DNA of 64,000 bases. It comes from Cydia pomonella. Lineage: Eukaryota; Arthropoda; Insecta; Lepidoptera; Tortricidae. The notes under the pieces are model-generated. The model saw only the letters and a list, made by a program, of their open reading frames with translations, had not been told where the DNA came from and searched no databases. Of this stretch, positions 18,047-27,592 are shown in pieces. A program made the translations under genes and the position numbers. How positions within the stretch are numbered: position 1 is the first letter of the stretch; the number at the start of each line of letters is the position of its first letter. The DNA lies in the NCBI RefSeq assembly GCF_033807575.1, contig NC_084729.1, positions 620,001 through 684,000 on the forward strand, written 5' to 3'.

Positions 18047-18414
18047 GTACCCCTAGTGTAAATTTAATCGACATCATAACGTGACGAACGCGTTTGCGTT
18101 AAGTCTCATTTTGTATAGGATTTTGAGTTTCCAAAACGTCCCGCTTGGCGCGCTCTTTGTAAATCCAATACAAAATGAGACTAAACGCAAACGCGTACAA
18201 ATACAATACAAAATTATACAAAATTCTTTATTTCTTAATAATATACATTTTTGTGATGCAGGGGATGGAGCCGCCCGGTAAGCAAAACAATGCTTGTGTT
18301 GGGAGGCACCGCTCTTCCCTAGATTTACAACTAGTACATATATATATTATATTATAAGTAATTATAACTACGTACGTTACGTTTCGAAATCGAATTTATT
18401 TACACTAGGGGTAC
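18047..18414. repeat. Palindromic MITE, copy 4, interrupted by a retroposed fragment
   Basis: Outer parts 18047-18198 and 18371-18414 match copy 5 (35045-35235) almost base for base. A 172-base piece (18199-18370) separates them, with CGTAC duplicated at both edges. The insert starts AAATACAATACAAAATTATA, like the reversed tail of a non-LTR element. Confidence 0.8.
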
Positions 18415-18558
18415 TGGTCAGCTAACTAATTAAATTCCGGTGCCTAAAAAAACTAGGTACTAAAATTAATAGTTTGGCGACAAAAGCGGATTTTTGAAAT
18501 ATTTTAATATGAGCATTATTTTAATGCCACTTTTATTTATTTTAAGGCAAGTAGCAAT

Positions 18559-19009
18559 CAGTGTTGGTTAAGACTCGAGTCTTTTGAGTCCTCTGCTTTG
18601 AAACTCGACTCAGTTTTTCAGACTCACATATTAAGTCTAAACTCGAGTTCTTTCCAACTTGTTAGAGACTTGAGTCTTTTGTATGGACTTGAGTCCTTTT
18701 CAAAGAGCTCTCAATTTTATTGTATGCAAATTTTGAAATGCTTTGTCTTTAAGTAATATCCGTGGATTAGGCACACAAATTGTACAATAACGCATTATTT
18801 CTTTACTTTTATGTAGGTTAAACCTGTGAAATTGTTGACGAAGTCTTTATTCAGAGACTCGAGTCCTATAGAGTTCTCTAAAATAAGACTCAATAAATGA
18901 CTCGTCTCGGGACTTAAAAGACTCGGAAGTTTTTTAAGCGCCGAGTTTAGTAAAAACGAGTCGAGTTCTTCAAATTCAGACTCAGAAGACTTGAGTTCCT
19001 ACCAACACT
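18559..19009. mobile_element. hAT-like MITE rich in GACTCGAGTC
   Basis: Terminus CAGTGTTGGTTAAGACTCGA at the left and CCTACCAACACT at the right are inverted, in the CAG-type pattern of hAT elements. The interior repeats GACTCGAGTC and GAGTCTTTT on both strands. A clean 8-base duplication is not visible. Confidence 0.6.
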
Positions 19010-19203
19010 AGTACCTACCAATTATTTATTTGGCAACTGAATTATTATATTCGAGACTAATTAATAATCACATTTTGAAAAGAAAACGACTATCTATTAC
19101 TTTAAAATGAAGTTCTTTTAAAATATTAAGATAGTAAATTAAGGTAAATGCACATTTTAAATTTGTACATCGACAATCATTACTTAAGCTGTCATTTTAA
19201 TAT

Positions 19204-19552
19204 ATAAAAAAACCGGGCAAGTGCGAGTCGGACTCGCGCACGAAGGCTCCCGTACCATTATTTATAAAAATGGCAAAAAAATTATGTTTGTTGTATGGGA
19301 GCCCCACTTAAATATTTATTTTATTCTGTTTTTAGTATTTTTTGTTATAGCGGCAACAGAAATACATCATCTGTGAAAATTTCAACTGTCTAGCTACCAC
19401 GGTTCATGAGATACAGCCTGGTGACAGACGGACGGACGGATGGACGGACGGATGGACGGACGGACGGACGGACGGACGGACGGACGGACGGACAGCGAAG
19501 TCTCAGTAATAGGGTCCCGTTTGACCCTTTGGGTACGGAACCCTAAAAAGAG
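19204..19552 (+). repeat. AGGGTTCCGTA-family repeat, variant with GGAC microsatellite
   Basis: Starts AAACCGGGCAAGTGCGAGTC and ends GGGTACGGAACCCTAAAAA. Contains GCGGCAACAGAAATACATCA, shared with 62680-62845, and an expanded GGAC/GGAT tract at 19427-19493. Confidence 0.8.
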
Positions 19553-20129
19553 TCTAAAATGTCATTGTGGCCGTATAACTGTTGAACCTATGGGTAGTAA
19601 ACTTAAAGGGGCCCATTGATTAACAGTCCGCCGGACGGTATCTGCCTGTTAGTTGTTCGGAACTGTCAATTTTTTCTTCTAACTGACATGTCAATTAAAA
19701 CCCTTTAAGAGGAAAGGGGACGGCCGCTTCTCCATACATAGTTCCCATTTTAGATAACACTTCAGTACATCTGTTCAGTGTCCGATCCGTCCGTATGTCC
19801 GCGCGATCTCCTAAACAAAACATTATAAATAGTTACACATTAGTCAGACTTCATTTCTCTATAATGGCTACCGACATTAGTGTGTCTATCTTTAAAATAG
19901 CTGGACTCTTATTGCTTCTTCGATATAACATTAATATGATAGCATTTAAGCATCTTAACTAGAATCCTATTGCAGCACTTATTGAGGCAAACTTTGCGTC
20001 AATAGTACCTACGTAGTTCTAAGGTTTGCGTTTGATTTTGGCATGTTTTTAATTTAATGTAAATTTTGATTTAATATGTTTAATATGTTTTGTTTAATAT
20101 GTTTTGATTTGATTTGATATGTTTTGTTA
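19553..20129. other. Stretch without recognised gene
   Basis: Includes GGGGCCCATTGATTAACAGT and CCGCCGGACGGTATC (19610-19650), which resembles the start of a lepidopteran repeat, and a TTTAATATGTTTTG low-complexity run at 20060-20130. No exon seen. Confidence 0.45.
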
Positions 20130-20253
20130 ATTATATATTATATATATCGTTGTCTAGGTACCTACAACACAAGCCTTATTGAGCTTACTGTGGGACTTAG
20201 TCAATTTGTGTAATAATGTCCTATAATATTTTAATATTTATTTATTTATTTAA
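20130..20253 (+). repeat. tRNA-derived SINE, 3' half only
   Basis: TATATATCGTTGTCTAGGTA and AGCCTTATTGAGCTTACTGT, then an ATTTATTTATTT tail. Confidence 0.75.
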
Positions 20254-20329
20254 ATACATGTTTATGTTGTTTATGTGTTTGTTGTTATATGTTTAAATTT
20301 TATGTTGTTATTGAATTGTATTTTATTAT

Positions 20330-20412
20330 GTAATGTATTTATTTATTTAAACTTTACTTACTTAATGCCACAAGGCATTCCCTACCAGTCAACCTTTAGG
20401 CCAAACAGAGAA
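20330..20412 (-). repeat. 3' tail of a non-LTR element (CTACCAGTCAACC type)
   Basis: CTTAATGCCACAAGGCATTC and CCTACCAGTCAACC match the tails at 40086, 49390 and 52845. Confidence 0.6.
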
Positions 20413-20764
20413 GCAAAGTTGGTTGGTTGGTTGGAGTTAATAAGTATGTGTATAGTGTAAATAGATAACTTAATTTATTTTTTTAGTATATGTTACTATT
20501 TGACGTCATAAACTGATTGATATGATATGATATGGTGCGGGGCATGTAGATAACACAATAAACTTTACAGTACTTACTAAGTTAATGTAAATATAGGTAC
20601 ATATATAAATGCTACATATAGATAACTATTAATAATTAGTTTTAAATATATATGGAAATAACTTTCTGGATTAAATTAATTTCATTCATTAATTAAAGTG
20701 AGGACGACCGAGTGAAATTCGGCTTAAATTAAATACATAGGGATTTTACAAGCTTTTATTTACT

Positions 20765-21062
20765 TTCACCTGACCGTTGTCTGTTTGTAATCAAATCTTG
20801 CAAGTTAAATTTGACCCACTTCCCGGTTTCCGATTGAGCTGAAAATTTGCATACATGTGTAAGTCGGGTGACAATGCAATATTATGGTACCATCGAGCTG
20901 ATCTGATGATGGAGACAACAGGTGGACATAGGAACTCTGTGATAAAACGCAACCTAATTGTGTTTGGGGTTTTTAGAATTTACTCGATGAGTATTAGTTG
21001 CCTGTGGAAAGTAAAGTACAGTCAGCGATAAAATCTTGTACCAAAAATGAAATTTTTGCCAA
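20765..21062 (+). repeat. GTACAGTCAGCGATAA-family repeat, long copy
   Basis: Includes GAAAATTTGCATACATGTGT, GGTACCATCGAGCTGATCTG and AGTACAGTCAGCGATAAAAT. Confidence 0.75.
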
Positions 21063-21081
21063 AAACTTATTTATTTAGAAG

Positions 21082-21535
21082 TAATCAATCAATCAATAAA
21101 AACTTTATTGATAAAATATAGTTATTTTACATGTCAACACATTCTATCTATTTAAATTATATAATTCACTAAATTAAATTATATTTCAAATGTGTATATA
21201 ATCGCAAAATTATTATTTGTAGAATACACTATAAAACTTAAAACCTAAATCTAAAAATAAATAATACTAAACTTAAAATAAAATACTAAAAAATATCCCC
21301 CTGCGGCATGGTGCCGTAGATACTGGCAGCATTTCCTCGCTGTATTGCAAGACTAATTCTTTAAGCGAGGAAGCTGCCAGCTCTGCGGTCGCCGGTGACC
21401 TCTGCTAACCGTTTTGAAAGGTCCTTAAAGAGCTTAAGGGCACTTGGGCCCCACGGGCCAAGGGTCTCGACGCCAAAAGGTATGAAATTGTATTCGGCGC
21501 CGAGACCCCTATATTTGGTCAAAGTTAGATTTTTT
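21082..21535 (-). mobile_element. 3' end of restriction-endonuclease-type non-LTR element
   Basis: Minus-strand translation gives FGVETLGPWGPSALK, then GDRRAGSFLAQRISLAIQRG and NAAS, which matches the C-terminus of the larger fragment at 40997-42603. The element ends in an (AATC)n tail at 21085-21100. Truncated and non-coding as it stands. Confidence 0.75.
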
Positions 21536-21643
21536 TAACTACTACTACATATAGTGCTAGCTACATATAGTACTATATAGTAGTAGCGAAATGCATTTAG
21601 GAAAACTATTATTAACCGAGGAAAACACGTTTTCATAAAAACG

Positions 21644-21806
21644 GATTTCAACCAAGACAAGTCTACAACGATTTTAATAGCACACCCAGTGCAAGTGTTA
21701 TTTATAATTTTATACGTCATAATTTCATAGGAGTTCAACATGTAAAATAACACTGGCACTGCGTGCGCTATCAACATCGTTGCAGACTTGCTTTGGTCTG
21801 ACTCTA
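21644..21806. repeat. Foldback MITE
   Basis: Left arm CAACCAAGACAAGTCTACAA ... AGTGCAAGTGTTATTT pairs with right arm AAATAACACTGGCACTGCG ... GACTTGCTTTGGTCTGACTC. Arms about 60 bases, loop about 40. Confidence 0.65.
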
Positions 21807-22119
21807 CATATAAAATATTTAGAGTTTTCAATTTCATATCATTACTTTTTGTATTTTCATATTTTCTTTTAAATCCTTACCGAGGAAAACCCAGTCTTAC
21901 CCAAAACTCATGAATGTCAACAATCAATTACTTCACACAATAACCCTCAAATTCCGTGCAAGGGTTGAAATCAAGATCAAGTCGAGTAATTACTACCCCC
22001 CTCCCTCTCCCTGGGGCTAATTCCCACCCCCTTTGAAACAATTTGCTAAGACAATCTTAAGTTGGACCTCAGAGTTACTAAACACTTGAGTCTCATTTGA
22101 TGAAAAAGACACAAAGCTA

Positions 22120-22262
22120 GAACTAGATCAAGATAAGGTTGACTGGAAGAGATCCCTTATCGGGATAAATTCGCCTTTGTACATTGCCAACATTCTCTTT
22201 TATTGTATCTTTAGATCTTTACCTGTCTTATGTAAAATAAAGTGTTTACATACATACATACA
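22120..22262 (+). repeat. 3' end of a non-LTR element with ACAT tail
   Basis: GACTGGAAGAGATCCCTTAT, CGCCTTTGTACATTGCC and TGTAAAATAAAGTG followed by (ACAT)n. Confidence 0.65.
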
Positions 22263-22354
22263 TATAACTCTGCAACGATTTATTTTTATTGTACGGTCAC
22301 GTCTGAAAATATCGATACGGACAAAGTGTCAAAAATATGTACACACTACTTGGA

Positions 22355-22470
22355 GATCGCGCAAGTCCGCTTCAACCGCATCGTCCCAGCGATAGCTGGG
22401 ACGTCCGATAGGCCTCCGCCCCATAGGGCGTCCCAGGTATGCGCTGCGATCCTCCTGCATTCTCAAAACG
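22355..22470 (-). repeat. RTE-like C-terminal fragment
   Basis: Reverse strand carries the GRP.GRP-type motif (plus strand GACGTCCGATAGGCCTCCGC) as in 24060-24265 and 57190-57395. Short and broken. Confidence 0.55.
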
Positions 22471-22649
22471 TGGCCGAATTCTTGGCTAGTAGTGGAAAAA
22501 TTATTCAAAATTCATTAATTTATTCTGCAAGTAGGCCTCAAGGACTCTTTTACAAGTCAATACAACATTTATAGTAACATCGTATATTGACATGAAAAAT
22601 ACATAAAAACATTTATAAATACAACAGCCAATTAAAATTAAATTAAATT

Positions 22650-23205
22650 ACCGTTTATTTCAAGCGCATGTGGCTCATAAAATGTTAGTTATGTACAATA
22701 AAACTTAAAAAACTATGTTAGTAACAATAAATAATACCTGGGTAAACATTACATTACAAGAATCTTAAAATAAATAATTACTACAATACAATAGAGATGT
22801 ATAGTCTCTATGGTTAAAAGTACATTAAATCTGGGTATGTAAAAGGTCCCCAATGTCAGAGTACTAATACTAATAAGATTTGGAGGTGTAAAGTTTCTCC
22901 ATCAAAATGAAATAAAATAAATATTATAGCACATTATTACACAAATTGACTAAGTCCCACAGTAAGCTCAATAAGGCTTGTGTTGAGGGTACTTAGACAA
23001 CGATATATATAATATATAAATATTTATAAATACTTAAATACATAGAAAACACCCATGACTCAGGAACAAATATCCATGCTCATCGCACGAATAAATGCCC
23101 TTACCAGGATTTGAACCCGGGACCATCAGCTTCGTAGGCAGGGTCGTATGAAATATATACTAAATAAATCAATCGCGTCTAGACTGTTAAGCTAGCAATC
23201 TCATA
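22650..23205. repeat. Retroposon-like repeat carrying a nested SINE
   Basis: Host sequence has AGAGTACTAATACTAATAAG, TTTGGAGGTGTAAAG and AATCGCGTCTAGACTGTTAA. The uninterrupted version is at 55430-55600. The nested SINE occupies 22915-23147. Confidence 0.65.
22915..23147 (-). repeat. tRNA-derived SINE, minus strand, with target duplication
   Basis: The duplication ATGAAATA flanks it at 22907-22914 and 23148-23155. The B-box region is present (plus strand GGATTTGAACCCGGGACC) but the A-box end is missing, so it is 5'-truncated. Confidence 0.8.
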
Positions 23206-23279
23206 AACGAATGCTACAGAATACATAACTAGTATGTATCCAAAATCAAGTATATGATACAATACAGAGACGTATAGTC

Positions 23280-23935
23280 TCCACGGTTAAGAGGCTGTCA
23301 ACACCCAATGTCCTTGAAATTGATGTTACTTAAACAGTTTTTTAAGAAAGACTATTTGTTTTAGTCAAGTAAGAAAAATATATGTTTATATTAATTATAT
23401 TTTAAAGACCGTGGTCGTACTCGATACACGATTGAACGAAATCGGCTCGATAGAAAATAATTGCAAAGATTGGTCTTAAAATCACAATTAAACGGTTTTA
23501 TGTCTTTATTGTTTTGACTTATGGGTCTGCAATTAAAATCACAATTTCAAAACATTTATATGTAAACCTTGGTCGAGTTAAATATTACACTAATAATCCA
23601 CTTTTTTTTATTTAAATATTTTTCTTATTATTCCCTTGCCCAGGCCCAGTAACATGCGACAGTGCTATCTCATTTACTCCGATACAAATAGGCAGTGTGC
23701 GCGCTTTAGGTATTGACAGCCTCTTAATACATAAAGTTAGGAGATGTATACGGTCCCCACGGTCTAAGAATATTACAGGGAGACCACGAAAGAGCGATCG
23801 AAATACAATAATCGTCCCGCAGTACTTGATTCTCAATTCGATTGCTAACCATTGGGCACATTACACACCATTAGCAATACCAAGCCCCAACATGTTCCGA
23901 ACAGTCCTGGAGAAGTTTTTAATTAAATATTAAAA
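23280..23935 (+). repeat. Retroelement remnant
   Basis: An open frame at 23697-23933 (MRALGIDSLLIHKVRRCIRS at its start) and the inverted pair TAAGAGGCTGTCAA (23293) / TTGACAGCCTCTTA (23714) suggest an old rearranged element. The frame looks like the end of a non-LTR ORF but I cannot place it. Confidence 0.35.
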
Positions 23936-24059
23936 TTCATGCTACATCTCGAGATAAGGCGCCCTCTTTACGCCGCTCGAGTGCGTTTGATACTTGCAAT
24001 GTCTCTGTGTTAGCGTTGTTAGTATAGATTTGATATTATCTAATCTATACTAAGAACTT

Positions 24060-24265
24060 ACTTACTTACTCCGTTGGCTTAGCGACCCAAAATGAGACTT
24101 GGCCTCCGACACAAAACAGCGCCACTTTTCTCGGTCCTGTGCGACCTCTCGCCAATTGTCGACTCGAAGCTCGCACAGATCTGCCTCCACCATGTCGCTC
24201 CAGCGATACCTAGGGCGTCCGATAGGACGTCCTCCTGCTAGGCGACCCAGGTACGCTCTTTTATT
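24060..24265 (-). repeat. 3' end of RTE-like non-LTR element
   Basis: Minus strand gives AYLGRLAGGRPIGRPRYRWS, then DNWREVAQDREKWRC and HFGSLSQRSK with a stop. The same peptide is encoded on the plus strand at 57190-57395. Confidence 0.75.
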
Positions 24266-24640
24266 TATTTGGCTCACAAAACAAGTTACAGACAATAGCG
24301 GAAAACATAGTATTATCATACAGTTCAGATCTAGACTATAACACTAAACATGTGTGCACAGAAGGATAAAGACATATAATTACAATTTATCGCTAGAGAG
24401 ATGAGATAATATTTCTACGCTAGATAATGGACAAAAAGGTAAAATAAAGAGTAGCAAGATTTAGCATTTATAGAGTTGCGTACGCTAGTAATTAAACTAA
24501 GTCTAAAACTAAAACTAAATTATACTAAATATTTTAATTTGATTAAACAATAAGCGTTTACGAAAATTAAATGTGATTAGATATTAGTGTTCTTTCGAAT
24601 TGGCCTGATAGTTATTTTATTATCTGTGTGCGCTATCTGT
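24266..24640. other. Stretch without recognised gene
   Basis: AT-rich; only short repeat words. No exon supported. Confidence 0.45.
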
Positions 24641-24845
24641 GTCGCTTTTCGGTGAACGAAAACATCGTGAGGAAACCGGACTAATCCCAACAAGGCTTAG
24701 TTTTACCCCTCTGAGTTGGAAGGTCAGATGGCAGTCGCTTTCGTAAAAACTAGTGCCTGCGCCAAATCTTGGGATTAGTTGTCAAAGCGGACCCCAGGCT
24801 CCCCTGAGCCGAGGCAATATGCCGGGACAACGCTAGGAAGAAAGA
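24641..24845 (+). repeat. SINE-like repeat (TTTTCGGTGAACGAAAACAT family)
   Basis: TCGTGAGGAAACCGGACTAA, TTGGAAGGTCAGATGGCAGT and CTTTCGTAAAAAC followed by GCCGGGACAACGCTAGGAAG. Minus-strand copies at 29380-29710 and 49670-49830. Confidence 0.65.
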
Positions 24846-25099
24846 AAGAAGTGCGCTATTCAAATGATGTTTCCATACTCTATACGCATTCATGTGTGTA
24901 GTGTGTAAAGTTATTTGGGCAGCCTGTTGAAAATATTTTGGCATAACCATGGAATCGTAGAACAAAAATAATACTATTAAAATCTACAACCTGCACATGG
25001 CACAAAACACCAGCATTTCGAACGCTCCGTCATCGTTAATATTTTTATTCGTAAAAACATACATGAATAAGTACAAAGAAGAAAGTGCCACGAATTGCG

Positions 25100-25200
25100 A
25101 CTTCCAGCGCTGGGCGCGTACCCAACATGCCAATCGTTTACGCTCCGTAGCGACCAAAACGCAACCGTCACTGTCGCACTAATGTGGAAGAGTGATAGAG
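25100..25200. repeat. Half of a foldback MITE
   Basis: CCAACATGCCAATCG, TTTACGCTCCGTAGCG and GTCACTGTCGCACTAATGT match the right half of the element at 26260-26402. Confidence 0.6.
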
Positions 25201-25275
25201 AGACACAACGACGACACACACATGACACGACACGGAACACGACACGACACGGGACACGGACGACGGACGGACGTT
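25201..25275. repeat. Low-complexity ACACGACACGG tract
   Basis: Imperfect tandem of CACGACACGG-like units, about 70 bases. Confidence 0.6.
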
Positions 25276-25289
25276 ATCGTAGTGAAAAT

Positions 25290-25982
25290 GACTGTTACCT
25301 TGCCTAGGCACGACACAAACAACCAACAATCGAGAAGAAAAGAAACATAAAATAAACAGATTCAAATTACAATATAGTGAACAAATGATCAATAAGAAAA
25401 GTTACACAAAAAAAATACAGGATATTGACAGAGATGATATACTCAAGTGTCAAGACTGTCTAGTCAGCGTAGAATACAAGATAGAATTGTGCAGTGAGCC
25501 ATCACTTCACGCCTAAGAGTAAGACAAGAGGGGCTAAATTGTTATGACAAAAATACAGATGACTGCCGCATCTCAATTTTACAGATGAATTATGGCTTGG
25601 GGCATAGGAATGTAGTATTTTGATAGGAATAGGGTAACGTGCGTTTAAATAGGTACATTAATTTGCAATTACCTACAATATTTTTTAAATATAGGAGGTG
25701 TAGTGTATCGTCGTCTCGAGCGCTTTCGTCATGATAACGTCACTGACAGTTACAGTCAGTCGATGTTCCACGATGCGTACGACATCTGTATGTACGACGT
25801 ATGTGTGTTGGCCCCGCGATACAAAGCCGTATCGTTGCAGGACGCCGCAACATAAGACGACGTCGTATCGTAGGTATGTGTGTTAATTTGCTCTTAGACC
25901 GGCGAGCAGATCGGTCATACTGTGTGATGTTTGTGTTGGCGAACCGTTGGAAATACATTATATTCTATGATTTACAGTGGTT
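25290..25982. other. Stretch without recognised gene
   Basis: Contains many TACGAC/GTCGTA words between 25735 and 25880 that could form imperfect hairpins. The 121-residue frame starting 25801 has no recognisable domain and runs into the repeat at 25983, so I do not call it. Confidence 0.4.
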
Positions 25983-26110
25983 GATACAGGAGGTAAACGA
26001 GCAGACAAATCGCCTGATGGTAAGCAATTGCCATCGCCCATGGACACCTACAACACCAGCTGTTACAAGTACTTTGCTAGCCTTGAAAGCCAAGCCAGTA
26101 CGCTCTTTTC
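25983..26110 (+). repeat. AAACGAGCAGAC-family repeat
   Basis: GGAGGTAAACGAGCAGACAA, CGCCTGATGGTAAGCAATTG and CCATGGACACC; related copies at 34345-34490 and 38908-39023. Confidence 0.65.
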
Positions 26111-26259
26111 TTGAAGGTTTGAAGGTCGTATCGGTTCAAGTAAAAAGTCAGACCAAGCTAAGTTGACAGCGATTTTGATAGCTGAATTATGAAGTTCAGT
26201 TCAGTTCAGTTCAAAACTCGACACTCTTTTCGCCTCCTCCGTCCGGCAACTGAATGAGC

Positions 26260-26402
26260 AGCCCGCGTAGCCAACGTGCAAATCATTAACGCTCCTTAGC
26301 GTTGTCATTTCTCTCTATCACTCTTCTATATTAGTGCGACAGTGACAGTAGCATTTCGTTCGCTACGGAGCGTTAACTATTGGCATGTTGGCTACGCGGG
26401 CT
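26260..26402. repeat. Foldback MITE (AGCCCGCGTAGCCAAC arms)
   Basis: Left arm AGCCCGCGTAGCCAACGTGC with AACGCTCCTTAGCG, right arm CGCTACGGAGCGTTAAC and CATGTTGGCTACGCGGGCT. Loop carries TCTATCACTCTTCTATATTA. Confidence 0.75.
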
Positions 26403-26466
26403 GTCCAGAATGCTCGGCCATATTCTCCAACCATGCAAGTGTGAGTGAGATGAAAAAAATCGTAAT

Positions 26467-26610
26467 GGCTCCTCTACACGATGGCCCAGCGTAGGCCAGT
26501 CCAAAGGACGCATTTATGGGTTAGAGGGAGCAAGTGATATTGCTATCTCATTCCACTGCATAGCTGCGTCCCTTAGACTGGCGTACGATGTGCCATCGTG
26601 TAGAGGAGCC
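26467..26610. repeat. Foldback MITE (GGCTCCTCTACACGATGG arms)
   Basis: GGCTCCTCTACACGATGGC at the left end and CCATCGTGTAGAGGAGCC at the right; the complementarity continues inwards with mismatches through GCGTAGGCCAGTC / GACTGGCGTACG. Confidence 0.8.
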
Positions 26611-26656
26611 CTAATAACGGCGATGAAGCAACATTCAATTGTTCATTATATGCACG

Positions 26657-27107
26657 GTCCCAGTCAGAGATGGACATTGATCGATTAACTTTTTAAATAA
26701 CTAATTAATCTATTAAAAAAGTTCATCGTGAGAATTTAATCGCGATTAATTTAGTCGACCTTAATTACGATTGAAATTGAATTAATCGCAATATTAATCG
26801 ATTAAATCTCGATTGAAAATTAACAGGCAGTCATTTTTGCATGTAATTATAAGGCAAAATGTTATTGAAAAGTACAGGGTCCATTTTTCCACAGGCACAG
26901 TTAAAAAAATCATTATTGCCAAAATTGCGACTGAAAAAAATATTCTCCGGTAATTAGTCGACGATTAATTTAATCGTGACTATATTAGTTGGAATTTTTT
27001 GACTAAATTTAATTAATCATCACTTTTAATCGTTGCTCGCAATCAACTCAGATAATTTTAATCGTTAATCGTTAGTCGATTACATTTTGCCCATGTCTGG
27101 TCCCAGT
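26657..27107. mobile_element. hAT-type MITE with perfect 8-base target duplication
   Basis: GTCCCAGT at 26657-26664 and 27100-27107 flanks 435 bases beginning CAGAGATGGACAT and ending GCCCATGTCTG. Eight-base duplication and CAG..TGG termini are the hAT signature. The interior is full of TTAATCGATTAAT words. No transposase. Confidence 0.85.
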
Positions 27108-27279
27108 AGGTTGTATTGACTTGTGAAATAACCTTTGAGGCCTACTTACTAGAAATTTTTGAATTTTCAAATATATTTTTTTTTAGTAAATAATCTGAAT
27201 ATGAATCTTTCATTGGGTACGTTCAGAAGTAACCTCGTTCGTACCCGTTATGATAATTTAGCGGCCCTGCCCCTGACAG

Positions 27280-27408
27280 GAGCTGCGGGAAATGTACTGC
27301 CACTTTCCCGCCGCCATGAATTCCTGCTTTATGGCTAACTTACGCACCCCTGCCCGCAGTGTGTGCAGCGGGCAGTACTTTGACACGGAATTACGCAGAA
27401 GGTACATG
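27280..27408 (+). CDS. Orphan internal exon of an unrecognised Cys-containing protein
   Basis: Acceptor CCCTGACAG ends at 27279 and the donor GTAAGA starts at 27409; phase 0 on both sides, 43 codons without a stop. It reads ELREMYCHFPAAMNSCFMAN, then LRTPARSVCSGQYFDTELRR and RYM. The local GC content is far above the surroundings, and the segment matches no repeat in the window. The C-S-G-Q-Y-F-D stretch recalls the Cys/YFD tail of some leucine-rich-repeat proteins (LRRC58-like), but this is a weak resemblance. The neighbouring exons were not found, so it may belong to a gene with very long introns, or be a leftover. Confidence 0.55.
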
Positions 27409-27592
27409 GTAAGATGCACCTATATTTTATTACCTCGACATTATTGTTGAGAAAAGCCATAACTGTACACAAACACATGAAAAATAGGCTGGCTTATAAT
27501 ATTCTTTTTACCTACACTGCTGTTCATCCAACTTTTTTTTTATACTACGTCGGTGGCAAACAAGCATACGGCCCGCCTGATGGTAAGCAGTC

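Noticed and set aside
25801..26166. 121-residue plus-strand frame
   Set aside because: Second half is the AAACGAGCAGAC-family repeat and first half has no domain or splice support.
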